From Rhodoferax sp. TH121 (GTDB lineage Bacteria; Pseudomonadota; Gammaproteobacteria; Burkholderiales; Burkholderiaceae_C), in contig NZ_NOXW01000021.1 in NCBI RefSeq assembly GCF_002251855.1, positions 744,001-808,000 on the forward strand: a stretch of DNA of 64,000 nucleotides, written 5' to 3'. A program made the position numbers and the translations under genes. Of this stretch, positions 27,482 to 36,680 are shown piece after piece; position 1 is the first letter of the stretch, and the number at the start of each line of letters is the position of its first letter. Under the pieces are notes generated by a model. It had not been told where the DNA came from and did not search any database. It saw only the letters and a list, made by a program, of their open reading frames with translations.

Positions 27482-29211
27482 GTCTGCAACCTCTGCAGGT
27501 TGGCGTAGTAGCCGTTGTGCTGGAGCAGGCTGGTGTGGTCACCAGATTCGACGATGCGCCCCTGGTCCAAGACCACGATAAGGTCGGCGCGTTCTATCGT
27601 GCTCAAGCGGTGGGCGATGACCAGGGTGGTGCGGTTGTGCATCAGCGTAGCCAGGGCATCCTGCACCACACGCTCGGACTCGGTGTCCAGTGCCGAGGTC
27701 GCTTCGTCCAGAATAAGAATGGGCGCATCCTTGAGCAAGGCGCGTGCAATTGCAATGCGCTGGCGCTGGCCGCCAGAGAGGGTAGCGCCATTTTCGCCGG
27801 CCAACGTATCCAGACCCTGCGGCAGCTGCGCAATGAACTCCCAGGCATGGGCGGCGATGGCCGCCTCTTTGATTCTGGTCTCGTCGGCACCTTGCGACTC
27901 GCCAAAGGCAATATTTGCCCGAATGCTGTCATTGAGTAGTACGATGTCTTGGCTCACCAAGGCGATCTGTTCACGCAAACTGGTCAACGCCAGCGACTGG
28001 ATGTCGATGCCGTCTATCGTGATGCGGCCGGTGTCAGGTGCATAGAAGCGCGGAATCAGCGCTGCCAGCGTGCTTTTGCCGCCACCCGAGGCACCCACCA
28101 GCGCCACAGTCTGCCCGGGTTGTATCTGCAGGTCGACATGGTTCAGCGCCAGTCCATCCTTGCCTGGGTAGCGGAACGAGATGGCCTCGAATCGGATCGC
28201 GCCACGGCAGGCGGCCAACCTCGCCCGCCCGGCATCGGCCTCCACGGGTGCGTCCAGTACGCCAAAAACACTCTCGCAGGCGGCTAGGCCACGCTGCAGG
28301 ATGGGGCTGATGGTGGTGAGCTGCTTGATCGGCGAGATCAGCAGCAACATGGCGGTGATGAAGGAGACAAAGCCACCGGCTGTATCGCCAGCCTGGCCCA
28401 TGGAGCGGCTCAGCGCCATATAGATGATGAAGGCGATCGCCATCGAGGCCGTCATGTGTGTGATGGGCGTCAGTGCTGAGGCCGGTACCGCTTCTTTCAT
28501 CATGCTGCGCCGGAAGCTCTCGGTTACAGCGTGAAAACGTGCTTTCTGCTGCGCTTGGCCGCCATAGATCTTGATCACCTTGTTGGCCGCCGTGGTCTCT
28601 TCCACGGTATGTGCCACAGCACGCAGCGACTCCAGGCTGGCCTTGCTGGCCTTGCGTATGCGTTTGCCAAAGCTCTGGATCAGCGCCGCAATCACCGGAC
28701 CCACGGTCAGCGTGATCAGCGTCAGCTTCCAGTCCAGATAGAGCAAATAGGACAGCAGCGCTATCGCGGTCAGCGACTCGCGTACTGCGGTGACCAGCAC
28801 ATTGGTGGCGGCCTGGTTGATGTTGTCCACGTCGTATAGCAGGCGCGCAATCCATTGCGAGGCGGGCTGGGTGTGGAAGACCTGGGTAGGCGCACCCACC
28901 AGCTTGTCAAACATCGCACGCCGCAGGTCCACCACCAGGCGCGTGGAGACCCATGTCATGAGGTAGTTGGTGACAAAGGACAGCACACCGCGCGCCAGAA
29001 ACAGCAGTACGATGCTGGTGGGGATCAGCCAGACCATGCGCGCCTCGGTGGCGCGAAAGCCGCTGTCGAGCAGGTGCTTCATTATGGCCGGAAATACCGG
29101 CTCGGTCGCTGCCGTGCAGATCATGCAGAGCACAGCGATGGAAAAGGCCTTCCAGTAGGGGCGCAGAAAGCCCAGCAGCCGAAGGTAGAGCGTGCGGTCC
29201 CCTTTAGTCAT
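27478..29211 (-). CDS. msbA: Lipid A/LPS-type ABC exporter MsbA
   Basis: 577 aa, normal length. The N-terminal half is a six-helix transmembrane domain (starting LLGFLRPYWKAFSIAVLCM). The C-terminal ATPase has Walker A GASGGGKST, Q-loop QDIVLLND, signature LSGGQRQRIAIARALL, Walker B ILILDEATSALD and H-loop VIAHRLS. It flips core-lipid A across the inner membrane. Embedded in a glycan operon it could be the housekeeping MsbA or a dedicated exporter; sequence alone does not decide. The upstream glycosyltransferase overlaps by 8 bases. Confidence 0.9.
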   Translation of the reverse strand: MTKGDRTLYLRLLGFLRPYWKAFSIAVLCMICTAATEPVFPAIMKHLLDSGFRATEARMVWLIPTSIVLLFLARGVLSFVTNYLMTWVSTRLVVDLRRAMFDKLVGAPTQVFHTQPASQWIARLLYDVDNINQAATNVLVTAVRESLTAIALLSYLLYLDWKLTLITLTVGPVIAALIQSFGKRIRKASKASLESLRAVAHTVEETTAANKVIKIYGGQAQQKARFHAVTESFRRSMMKEAVPASALTPITHMTASMAIAFIIYMALSRSMGQAGDTAGGFVSFITAMLLLISPIKQLTTISPILQRGLAACESVFGVLDAPVEADAGRARLAACRGAIRFEAISFRYPGKDGLALNHVDLQIQPGQTVALVGASGGGKSTLAALIPRFYAPDTGRITIDGIDIQSLALTSLREQIALVSQDIVLLNDSIRANIAFGESQGADETRIKEAAIAAHAWEFIAQLPQGLDTLAGENGATLSGGQRQRIAIARALLKDAPILILDEATSALDTESERVVQDALATLMHNRTTLVIAHRLSTIERADLIVVLDQGRIVESGDHTSLLQHNGYYANLQRLQT

Positions 29212-29998
29212 GCCGGAACATCGTGGGCTGGGCCGGGGAGCGCCACGCCTCCCCCTTCTGAAGCTCCAGCGCCTTCACATAGCGGTAGAAGGTGCCCTCG
29301 AAGTTGCCCACGGCAATCACAAAACCGGCCCAGCCGTCGAGGAAGCCGAGCTTGAAGAGGTAGTGCTTCCAGAAGGCCCATTTGGCGTGCAGGAGGGCCG
29401 AGAGCATGGTGATGCGCTTATGCTTGATCTTTTCCGCGCCCAGGGAGGAATAGCGGTTCGCCTTGTGCATCACCTCGGCCATGTTCTTGAAGGGGAACTG
29501 CCAGATCGCCTGTTGCATATGGCCAAGTGCCTTGTCCGAGGTGAGGATATAGCCCTCGTGCACCGGCTTTTGATCGTAATGCATGGCACCCTTGCGGAAC
29601 AGCTGGGGTTGGCGGTAATTGGGGTACCAACCCGAGTGCTTGATCCAGCGGCCCATAAAGAAGTTGCGCCTTGGCGTTTGGTAGGCGTCCAGCGCTTCCG
29701 GATTTTGTGTCAGCGCACGGATCTCGGCCGCGGCCTCGGGCGTGCAGCGCTCATCGGCGTCCAGGCTGAAAATCCATTCGTGGGTGCAGGCCGCAATGGC
29801 TCGGTTGCGCAGATCACCAAAACCCTGAAATTTCACCTGAACCACCCGGGCACCGAGACTCGTAGCGAGTTCGGCGGTGCCATCCGTGCTCCAAGAGTCT
29901 ACGACGATGATTTCATCGGCCCATCGCACACTGTCGATTGCGGCCCGCACTTTCTCTGCTTCGTTGAAAGCGATGATGTAAACGGAAATCAGTGGCAT
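29204..29998 (-). CDS. Family 2 glycosyltransferase (WaaE/KdtX-like LPS core)
   Basis: 264 aa from ATG 29998 (MPLISVYIIAFNEAEKV); the reading to 30061 adds a segment unlike the family. GT-A features are VYIIAFNE, VDSWSTDGTAELA and the DxD in IFSLDADERCTPEA. The C-terminal half (HEGYILTSDKALGHM...) is typical of LPS-core beta-glycosyltransferases of the WaaE type. First gene of the minus-strand operon that continues with msbA, and divergent from the GT2 at 30105. Confidence 0.88.
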   Translation of the reverse strand: MPLISVYIIAFNEAEKVRAAIDSVRWADEIIVVDSWSTDGTAELATSLGARVVQVKFQGFGDLRNRAIAACTHEWIFSLDADERCTPEAAAEIRALTQNPEALDAYQTPRRNFFMGRWIKHSGWYPNYRQPQLFRKGAMHYDQKPVHEGYILTSDKALGHMQQAIWQFPFKNMAEVMHKANRYSSLGAEKIKHKRITMLSALLHAKWAFWKHYLFKLGFLDGWAGFVIAVGNFEGTFYRYVKALELQKGEAWRSPAQPTMFRHD

Positions 29999-30104
29999 GC
30001 GGTGATAACATTCATTCGTGTTGTGAACTTTCTCTGCAGCGCTTGCTCTACTGCAAGCCAAAGTGTTGTCGACACCCCGCGCGAGCGGTCTAGTCTATTC
30101 CAAA

Positions 30105-30959
30105 ATGTCTTCTTCCGATCCGATATCGGTGGTAATCACCACCTATAACCGCAGCGATGCGCTGGCCATAGTGTTGGAAGGGCTGAGTCATCAGACAGAT
30201 GTGAATTTTGAGGTCATTGTTGCGGACGACGGATCGACCCAGTTCCACCAGGATCAGATAGCAAAAGCCTGCGAGTCCCAGCGATTCCCGGTGCGCCATG
30301 TTTGGCATCCCGATGTCGGCTTTACTGCGTCCCAGGTCAGAAATTTGGGAGTTGCGGTCGCCGAGTGCCCGTATCTGGTGTTGTTAGATGGTGATTGTGT
30401 CCCTGAGGTGGATTTCATCGCACGCCATCGGGCGCTAATGCAGGCTGGATGTTTTGTAAACGGAAGTCGGGTTTTGCTGAGCGAGCGATTGACTCAGCGC
30501 TTATTGGTTCACGCAGAAACGTTGCATTTTCAGTCTTTGGTTTATTGGTTTGGCAAGCGATTGTCGGGCGATGCAAGCAAGCTAACGGGCTTGCTGCGAT
30601 TACCCGACTTTGCTTATCGACTGCAGGCCAATTTTGTGTGGAAAGGGATACGCAGTTGCAATATGGCGCTATGGAAATCTGACTATTTGCAGGTCAATGG
30701 CTTTGATGAGACCTTTGTGGGGTGGGGTCATGAGGATGCAGATTTTGTGCTGCGCCTGCACAACGCTGGCTTGATTCGTAAGAATGGATTTTGTGCCACA
30801 GAGGTATATCACCTGTGGCATCCAGAAGCCAGCCGAACAGAAGAGGGCGTGAATGCCGCGAAGGTTCGCCAGCGCCAGGCCTCTGGCCAAGTGCGGTCTA
30901 CCATTGGTTACCAAGAAAGCAAAGGCGCCGCCGACGTGGTGGTGCGCAGTTGGGGATAA
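30105..30959 (+). CDS. Family 2 glycosyltransferase with galactosyltransferase-type C-terminus
   Basis: 284 aa from ATG 30105 (MSSSDPISVVITTYNRSDAL). Motifs are VITTYNR, VIVADDGSTQ, the DxD in VLLDGDCVPEVDF and WGHEDADFVLRLHNAG, the Glyco_transf_7C-like acceptor region. It probably adds a sugar to a surface glycan; donor and acceptor unknown. A/T-rich relative to the window. It stops 7 bases before tolB, so it may be co-transcribed with the Tol-Pal genes. Confidence 0.88.
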   Translation: MSSSDPISVVITTYNRSDALAIVLEGLSHQTDVNFEVIVADDGSTQFHQDQIAKACESQRFPVRHVWHPDVGFTASQVRNLGVAVAECPYLVLLDGDCVPEVDFIARHRALMQAGCFVNGSRVLLSERLTQRLLVHAETLHFQSLVYWFGKRLSGDASKLTGLLRLPDFAYRLQANFVWKGIRSCNMALWKSDYLQVNGFDETFVGWGHEDADFVLRLHNAGLIRKNGFCATEVYHLWHPEASRTEEGVNAAKVRQRQASGQVRSTIGYQESKGAADVVVRSWG

Positions 30960-30966
30960 TTGAAAG

Positions 30967-32232
30967 ATGATGAAAAAAATTATGCTGGCAGTCATCACCT
31001 GTGTCGTGAGTCTGCAGGCGAGCGCACAGTTTCGGGTAGAGGTCTCGGGCGTTGGTTTGACCCAGATCCCGGTCGCCATTCCTAGCTTCAAGGGAGAAGA
31101 TGCTTCCCCTCAAAAGCTGTCGGCCATCGTGATGGCTGATCTGGAACGCAGTGGCCAGTTCCGTGGCACGGAGAGTGTCTCTGGTCTGTGGGATGAAGGC
31201 TCCCGTCCGGAGATGTCGGCTTGGCGCCAAAAGGGGGCGGATGCTTTTGTGACGGGCAGCGTGACGCGATTAGCGGATGGCCGTTTCGATGTGCGCTTTC
31301 GCTTGTGGGATGCAGTGCGCGCTCAAGATCTGGGTGCCCAAAGTCATGCAGTTGTTGCGGGGGACCTGCGGCTCGCAGCCCACAGGATCTCGGATTTTGT
31401 CTACGAAAAACTAACTGGGGACAAAGGTGTATTTTCCACACGTTTGGCGTATGTGACCAAGGCTGGCAGCAGCTACAACCTCTGGGTTGCAGATGCAGAT
31501 GGTGAGAACGCACAAAGCGCCCTTAACAGCCCAGAGCCTGTGATTTCGCCCTCTTGGGCTCCGAACGGCAACCAACTCGCCTACGTGTCGTTTGAATCGC
31601 GTAAACCAGTGGTTTATGTGCACGATGTTTCCACTGGCCGACGCCGCTTGGTTGCTAACTTCAAAGGCTCCAACAGTGCGCCAGCTTGGTCTCCCGATGG
31701 TCGAACGCTTGCACTCACCTTGAGTCGTGATGGTGGTTCGCAGCTCTATCTGATGGATGCCAATGGCGGCGAGCCTCGTAGGCTTGCGCAATCCAGCGCC
31801 ATAGACACAGAGCCAGCCTTTACAGCGGACGGGAAAACCATTTACTTTGTCAGTGACCGGGGAGGATCTCCGCAAATCTATAAAATGCCGGTCAGTGGTG
31901 GAAACCCGGAGCGCGTGACCTTTACCGGCACCTACAACATATCGCCCGCAGTGAGTCCCGACGGTAAATGGTTGGCCTATATCTCCAGGGTGAGTGGGGC
32001 GTTTAAGCTCCACGTGATGGATATTGCATCCGGTGCGGTGAGTGCAATCACAGATACCACTGCAGATGAAAATCCCAGTTTTTCTCCCAATGGCAAGTTG
32101 GTTATTTATGCCACCTTGCAACAGGGGCGAGAGGCGCTGATGACCAGCACTTTGGACGGGAAAATCAAGGCACGCTTGGCGGGCCAAAATGGTGATATTC
32201 GGGAACCGGACTGGGGCCCTTACCAAAAGTAA
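30967..32232 (+). CDS. tolB: Tol-Pal system protein TolB
   Basis: 421 aa. A cleavable signal peptide ends near ASA-QF, so the protein is periplasmic. The N-terminal D1 domain includes [20 protein letters not shown]. The C-terminal beta-propeller shows repeated [33 protein letters not shown] and [12 protein letters not shown] blades. TolB binds Pal and colicin-type partners and supports outer-membrane constriction. tolQRA, usually just upstream, are absent here; a glycosyltransferase occupies that position. Confidence 0.97.
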   Translation: MMKKIMLAVITCVVSLQASAQFRVEVSGVGLTQIPVAIPSFKGEDASPQKLSAIVMADLERSGQFRGTESVSGLWDEGSRPEMSAWRQKGADAFVTGSVTRLADGRFDVRFRLWDAVRAQDLGAQSHAVVAGDLRLAAHRISDFVYEKLTGDKGVFSTRLAYVTKAGSSYNLWVADADGENAQSALNSPEPVISPSWAPNGNQLAYVSFESRKPVVYVHDVSTGRRRLVANFKGSNSAPAWSPDGRTLALTLSRDGGSQLYLMDANGGEPRRLAQSSAIDTEPAFTADGKTIYFVSDRGGSPQIYKMPVSGGNPERVTFTGTYNISPAVSPDGKWLAYISRVSGAFKLHVMDIASGAVSAITDTTADENPSFSPNGKLVIYATLQQGREALMTSTLDGKIKARLAGQNGDIREPDWGPYQK

Positions 32233-32257
32233 TTTCAAATTTAACAAGGAGTTTTTA

Positions 32258-32797
32258 ATGAAGCGTATCGTTTTGTCCATGGCCGTTGCATTGGTTCTTA
32301 CCGCATGCGGCTCGTCTGTCAAGCTCGACAAGGTTCCAGTGGAAGACAAGTCTGGCGCTACTGTGAGCACCACCACAGATGCTGGGAAAATCGACGGAAG
32401 CGGTGTCGCGAAGAGCGACGTAGCTTCGGTGGATTTGGAGAAGGCCAAGCTGGATGCCTTGATGAAGTCCACGACCCGTACGGTGTATTTTGATTACGAC
32501 AGTTTCGTGATTCGTCCCGAGTTTCAGTCCGTCATCGAAGCACACGCTAAGTTTCTGAAATCAGACAAGGCTCGCAAGGTGACTTTGGAAGGCCATACTG
32601 ACGAGCGCGGCGGCCGTGAGTACAACTTGGCCTTGGGTCAGAAGCGTTCTGAAGCGGTGCGCAAGGCGCTGGTGCTGCAAGGCGTGGCCGATAGCCAATT
32701 GGAGGCTGTGAGCTTTGGCAAGGAAAAGCCTGCGGTCTTGGGCAATTCGGAAGCTGCGATGGAAAAGAATCGCCGCACCGAAATCAGCTACCGCTAA
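32258..32797 (+). CDS. pal: Peptidoglycan-associated lipoprotein Pal
   Basis: 179 aa from ATG 32258, with AAGGAG at 32246-32251. The lipoprotein signal MKRIVLSMAVALVLTAC has lipobox LTAC (Cys17). The OmpA C-terminal domain shows VYFDYDSFVIRPEFQ, VTLEGHTDERGGREYNLALG and KNRRTEISYR, which bind peptidoglycan. Pal anchors the outer membrane and is released by TolB. It lies between tolB (25 bases) and cpoB (3 bases). Confidence 0.97.
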   Translation: MKRIVLSMAVALVLTACGSSVKLDKVPVEDKSGATVSTTTDAGKIDGSGVAKSDVASVDLEKAKLDALMKSTTRTVYFDYDSFVIRPEFQSVIEAHAKFLKSDKARKVTLEGHTDERGGREYNLALGQKRSEAVRKALVLQGVADSQLEAVSFGKEKPAVLGNSEAAMEKNRRTEISYR

Positions 32798-32800
32798 ACC

Positions 32801-33595
32801 ATGCGCTTACTGCGTTTAGGTTCAGTTGGTGGGCGCTGGGTTATTGCGTTCGCCTTGACTGCGTGTGCTGGTTTTGCGTACGCGGGTTTGTTTGACGACG
32901 AAGAGGCCCGCCGCGCGATCCTGGACTTGCGGCAGCGTATTGATGTGCTCAGGCAAGAGTCTGAGCAAAAACTGGCCGCGGAAACCAAGCGATCCTCTGA
33001 GGAAACTGCTCAGTTGCGTCGTGCCATGCTCGATTTGCAGAATCAACTGGAGGCCATGCGTTCGGAGATGGCCAAATTGCGCGGACAAAGCGAGCAGTTG
33101 GCGCGCGACGTTGCTGACATTCAGCGTCTGCAAAAAGATGCGGGGCAATCGCTGGAAGAGCGCCTCCGCAAGTTAGAACCTGTCCGTGTAAGTGTGGATG
33201 GTCGAGAGTTCTCAGCCGAACCTGCCGAGAAGCGCGATTTCGAAGCCGCGTTGGCAGTGTTTCGCAGGGGTGATTTCACTGCCGCTCAGACCGCATTTGT
33301 AGATTTCTTGAACCGCTACAGCGCCAGCGGATATCGATCGTCGGCCTTGTTTTGGCTTGGCAACGCACAGTATGCGACCAAGGACTACAAAGACGCGCAA
33401 GCCAATTTTCGTTTGCTGGTACAGCAAAGCCCAGACCATATGCGTGTCCCCGAGGCACTTTTGGCGATTGCCAACTGCCAGCTCGAAGGTAAAGATGTGA
33501 AGGGGGCGCGCAAGACCTTGGAAGAGGTGTTGGCCAAGCACGCGGGGACTGAGGCCGCCGCTGCAGCCAAAGAGCGTCTGGCTCGTCTCAAGTAA
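32801..33595 (+). CDS. cpoB: Cell division coordinator CpoB (YbgF)
   Basis: 264 aa. The signal peptide ends near AYA-GLFDDEEARRAI; the upstream LTAC resembles a lipobox but is inside the hydrophobic core, and type I cleavage is more likely. Residues about 35-125 form a coiled coil (LDLQNQLEAMRSEMAKLRGQ) for trimerisation. The C-terminal ~120 residues are TPR repeats (FRRGDFTAAQTAFVDFL, SALFWLGNAQYATKDYKDA). It links Tol-Pal to peptidoglycan synthesis at the septum. Confidence 0.94.
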   Translation: MRLLRLGSVGGRWVIAFALTACAGFAYAGLFDDEEARRAILDLRQRIDVLRQESEQKLAAETKRSSEETAQLRRAMLDLQNQLEAMRSEMAKLRGQSEQLARDVADIQRLQKDAGQSLEERLRKLEPVRVSVDGREFSAEPAEKRDFEAALAVFRRGDFTAAQTAFVDFLNRYSASGYRSSALFWLGNAQYATKDYKDAQANFRLLVQQSPDHMRVPEALLAIANCQLEGKDVKGARKTLEEVLAKHAGTEAAAAAKERLARLK

Positions 33596-33618
33596 ATCGA
33601 TGTGGTAGCGGTTTGCCG

Positions 33619-34413
33619 ATGATCGATAGCGAGGTGTCTGCCGATCTGGCACGCCGCTTTTCCGGCCTGGACCGCTTGTTGGGCGTGACTCCCGCAGAAC
33701 GGGTGCGTCACGCCCACGTCATGGTGGTCGGTATTGGCGGAGTCGGTTCTTGGGCTGCCGAGGCATTGGCCCGCAGCGGTGTGGGGCGCTTGACCCTGGT
33801 TGATATGGACCATGTCTCCGAATCCAACATCAATCGCCAACTCCACGCCTTGTCTTCGACACTGGGAATGGCCAAGATAGAGGCCATGCGGCAGCGTATT
33901 TCCCTCATTAACCCGGCGTGTGAAGTCCGTTGTCTTGACGTTTTTGCTGATGCAGACAATTGGGCTTCTCTCGTCGCGGATGGCGTGGATGCCGTATTGG
34001 ATGCTTGCGATCAAGTACGCACCAAAGCGGTGATGGCTGCTTGGGCGGTCCAATCCCGCACTCTGTTCGTGACCGTTGGGGCTGCAGGTGGCAAGCGCCT
34101 CGCGCATGCGGTTGACATTGCAGACTTGAGCGAGACGACGCATGACCCTCTGCTAGCACAGGTTCGCTATCGTCTGCGCAAGGAGTACGGGGCCCCCAAG
34201 AATGGCAAAAAAATACATGTCGCTTGTGTTTTCAGTAAGGAGGCCGTCGCTGCTCCCGATGCATCGTGCGCAGTAGTGTCCGATGGATCACTCAACTGCC
34301 ATGGGTATGGCTCTTTGGTGACAGTGACCGCCACCTTTGGTATGTGTGCCGCTGGCTGGATCATTGACAAAATATCGCAGCAACGGCCAAAGAAAGAAAA
34401 AAACACGCTATAA
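33619..34413 (+). CDS. tcdA: tRNA threonylcarbamoyladenosine dehydratase
   Basis: 264 aa from ATG 33619; a TTG two codons upstream is an alternative. The E1-like fold has the ATP loop VMVVGIGGVGSWAAEALARS, LTLVDMDHVSESNINRQ, and a Cys in ACVFSKE/DASCAVVSDGS. It cyclises t6A37 to ct6A in tRNA, using ATP. Fittingly, two tRNA-Lys genes, which are t6A substrates, follow directly. The TAA stop overlaps the TATAAT used here as the tRNA promoter candidate. Confidence 0.93.
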   Translation: MIDSEVSADLARRFSGLDRLLGVTPAERVRHAHVMVVGIGGVGSWAAEALARSGVGRLTLVDMDHVSESNINRQLHALSSTLGMAKIEAMRQRISLINPACEVRCLDVFADADNWASLVADGVDAVLDACDQVRTKAVMAAWAVQSRTLFVTVGAAGGKRLAHAVDIADLSETTHDPLLAQVRYRLRKEYGAPKNGKKIHVACVFSKEAVAAPDASCAVVSDGSLNCHGYGSLVTVTATFGMCAAGWIIDKISQQRPKKEKNTL

Positions 34414-34414
34414 T
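34409..34414 (+). promoter_or_regulatory. Candidate -10 element for the tRNA-Lys genes
   Basis: A perfect TATAAT at 34409-34414 overlaps the tcdA stop codon, 45 bases upstream of the first tRNA-Lys. The downstream stretch TTCGCGGG is GC-rich, as in stringently controlled promoters. I see no good -35 at the proper spacing (TTGACA at 34364 is too far). Confidence 0.5.
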
Positions 34415-34458
34415 TTGAGGCTTCGCGGGATCAAGTGACTTAAGTTGTTTGCCCCGTA

Positions 34459-34534
34459 GGGACCATAGCTCAGTTGGTAGAGCAGCGGACTTTTAATCCG
34501 TTTGTCGTGGGTTCGACCCCCGCTGGTCCCACCA
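34459..34534 (+). tRNA. tRNA-Lys (anticodon TTT)
   Basis: A 76-base cloverleaf with acceptor GGGACCA pairing TGGTCCC, discriminator A and encoded CCA. D arm GCTCAGTTGGTAGAGC; anticodon loop CTTTTAA gives anticodon TTT (lysine); T arm GTGGGTTCGACCCCCG. It lies directly upstream of a second lysine tRNA. Confidence 0.97.
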
Positions 34535-34552
34535 AGTTTATTGACGATTTAA

Positions 34553-34628
34553 GGGAATTTAGCTCAGCTGGTAGAGCAGCGGACTCTTAATCCGTAGGTC
34601 GAGAGTTCGAATCTCTCAGTTCCCACCA
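34553..34628 (+). tRNA. tRNA-Lys (anticodon CTT)
   Basis: A 76-base cloverleaf with acceptor GGGAATT pairing AGTTCCC (with one G-T pair), discriminator A and encoded CCA. The anticodon loop CTCTTAA gives CTT (lysine AAG). The D arm and anticodon stem closely match the first copy, while the acceptor and T arms differ, so it is an old duplication. Spacer of 18 bases from tRNA-Lys(TTT). Confidence 0.97.
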
Positions 34629-34644
34629 CTCTATGTGGAATCAG

Positions 34645-34677
34645 AAAGCCCCCTGTTGCAAAACAGGGGGCTTTTTT
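34645..34677 (+). terminator. Rho-independent terminator after the tRNA pair
   Basis: A 13-bp perfect stem, AAAGCCCCCTGTT paired with AACAGGGGGCTTT, closes a GCAA loop and runs into a T tract (34672-34677). It ends the tRNA transcript. A matching A run on the left arm means it could also work on the minus strand for the ABC-F gene ending at 34740. Confidence 0.93.
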
Positions 34678-34739
34678 CTTGCCCCTTGCCCTTGTCGTTA
34701 CGACAAGAAAGGGCCGTGGCGCCCTCTCTGTAGTCTGCC

Positions 34740-36680
34740 TCAGCCCTCGATCTGGGTCGTCAGCTCCAGCCACTGCTCTTCCAGCGCTTGCAGCTCGGCG
34801 TTCACCGTCTTCAGCCGCTTGCCGGTCTCTGCGATGACGGATGGATGCGGGTTGGTGGAAAGTTTGGCTTCCAGTTCAGCGCCTTCAGTGTTCAGGGTGG
34901 CTAGGCGTTCCTCCACCTGAGCGAGTTCTTTCTTCCACTTTCGCAGGGCTTCAGGCGTAGGGCCCACCTTGGCAGCCACGACGGGGGCCTTCGAAGGCTT
35001 CACGGCCTCGGTCTTGGCTTCTTCCTTTGCCAGTTCGCGCTGGCGCTTGGCTTCGTCGAGCAGGTAGCGCTGGTAGTCGTCCAGATCGCCGTCAAACGGT
35101 TCCACACCGCCGCGCGACACCATCCAGAACTCGTCACAGACCGAGCGCAGCAGCGCACGGTCGTGGCTAACCAGCATCACCGTGCCTTCGAATTCGTTCA
35201 GGGCCATGGCCAATGCTTCGCGGGTCGCCAAGTCCAGGTGGTTGGTCGGCTCATCGAGCAATAGGAGGTTGGGGCGTTGCCACACAATCATGCACAGTAC
35301 CAAGCGGGCTTTTTCGCCGCCACTCATGCTGCCCACGGCTTGCTTGACCATGTCTCCGCTGAAATTGAAGGTGCCCAGGAAGCTGCGCAAGTCTTGCTCG
35401 CGCGTTTGCTGGCCGGTGATCTTGCCGGCGGCTGTCATTTCGCGCACCAAGCGGATCATGTGTTCTAGCGGGGATTCATCGGGCCGCAGCACGTCGAGCT
35501 CCTGCTGGGCGAAATAACCGATGTTCAATCCTTTGCCTTCGGTCACCTCACCGCCTAGCGGCGCTAGATCGCGCGCCACGGTTTTCACCAGCGTCGATTT
35601 ACCCTGGCCGTTGGCACCCAAAATGCCAATACGTTGCCCGGCCAGTACCGACTTGCTGACGTTGTGCACGATGGTGGTGGGTGGCGTGCCCTTGGGGGCC
35701 TCCTCGGGCGGCGGGTAACCAAAGCTCACGCCCTGCATGGACAGCATGGGGTTGGGCAGGTTGGCGGGCTCCTTGAATTCGAAGGTGAACTCGGCCTCGG
35801 CCATCAACGGCGCAATTTTCTCCATGCGGTCCAGCGCCTTCACACGGCTCTGTGCCTGTTTGGCTTTGCTGGCCTTGGCCTTGAAGCGTGCAATGAACTT
35901 CTGCAGGTGGGCTATCTTTTCTTGTTGCTTCGCAAAAGCGTTTTGCTGTAGCTCCATCTGTTCTGCGCGCATGTCCTCAAACTTGCTGTAGTTGCCGCCG
36001 TAGCGCACCAGCTTGCCCATGTCGATGTGCAGGGTCACATTGGTCACCGCGTCCAGAAACTCCCGGTCGTGGCTGATGACGACCATGGTGCCTTCGTACT
36101 TCTTGAGCCAGGCTTCGAGCCAGACCAGCGCGTCCAAGTCCAAGTGGTTGGTGGGTTCGTCCAGCAGCAGCAGATCGCTGGGGCACATCAAGGCGCGGGC
36201 CAGCTGCAGGCGCATGCGCCAGCCGCCCGAGAAGCTGTTGACGGGTTTGTCCAGCTCGGTGGTCTTGAAACCCAAGCCCAAAATCAACGCCTGTGCGCGT
36301 GCCGGGGCGTCGTACTCGCCCGCATCGTGCAGGGCCGTGTAGGCATGGGCCATGCGGTCGTAGTCATCGGTCGCTTCGGCAGCGGCTACTTCCGCACGAG
36401 CGGCGCCTAGCACGGTATCGCCCTCGACCACAAAGGCGGTGGCGCCCATCTCGGTCTCTGGCATGTCCTGGGCCACCTGGCCCATGCGCCATTGCGCGGG
36501 GATGTAGTACTCGCCGGCGTCTTCATGCAGGTTACCGTTGAGCAGCGCAAACAGCGAGGACTTGCCGGCGCCGTTGCGGCCCACCAGACCGACCTTTTCG
36601 CCAGGGTTGAGGGTGACGGAAGCACCTTCGAGAAGCACCTTGGCGCTGCGGCGCAGGGTGACGTTTTTCAGGGTAATCAT
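34740..36680 (-). CDS. ABC-F family ATPase (YheS-like)
   Basis: 646 aa, no membrane spans. Two ATPase domains: the first with GRNGAGKSSLFALL, SFSGGWRMRLQLARAL and LLLLDEPTNHLD; the second with GANGQGKSTLVKTVA, SMSGGEKARLVLC and LLLLDEPTNHLD. Between them is the charged linker (FIARFKAKASKAKQAQSRVK). A C-terminal coiled coil (ALRKWKKELAQVEERLATL onward) ends the protein. Length and domain order fit YheS/Uup proteins that act on stalled ribosomes, not transport. The transcript would start in the 368-base leader upstream. Confidence 0.92.
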   Translation of the reverse strand: MITLKNVTLRRSAKVLLEGASVTLNPGEKVGLVGRNGAGKSSLFALLNGNLHEDAGEYYIPAQWRMGQVAQDMPETEMGATAFVVEGDTVLGAARAEVAAAEATDDYDRMAHAYTALHDAGEYDAPARAQALILGLGFKTTELDKPVNSFSGGWRMRLQLARALMCPSDLLLLDEPTNHLDLDALVWLEAWLKKYEGTMVVISHDREFLDAVTNVTLHIDMGKLVRYGGNYSKFEDMRAEQMELQQNAFAKQQEKIAHLQKFIARFKAKASKAKQAQSRVKALDRMEKIAPLMAEAEFTFEFKEPANLPNPMLSMQGVSFGYPPPEEAPKGTPPTTIVHNVSKSVLAGQRIGILGANGQGKSTLVKTVARDLAPLGGEVTEGKGLNIGYFAQQELDVLRPDESPLEHMIRLVREMTAAGKITGQQTREQDLRSFLGTFNFSGDMVKQAVGSMSGGEKARLVLCMIVWQRPNLLLLDEPTNHLDLATREALAMALNEFEGTVMLVSHDRALLRSVCDEFWMVSRGGVEPFDGDLDDYQRYLLDEAKRQRELAKEEAKTEAVKPSKAPVVAAKVGPTPEALRKWKKELAQVEERLATLNTEGAELEAKLSTNPHPSVIAETGKRLKTVNAELQALEEQWLELTTQIEG

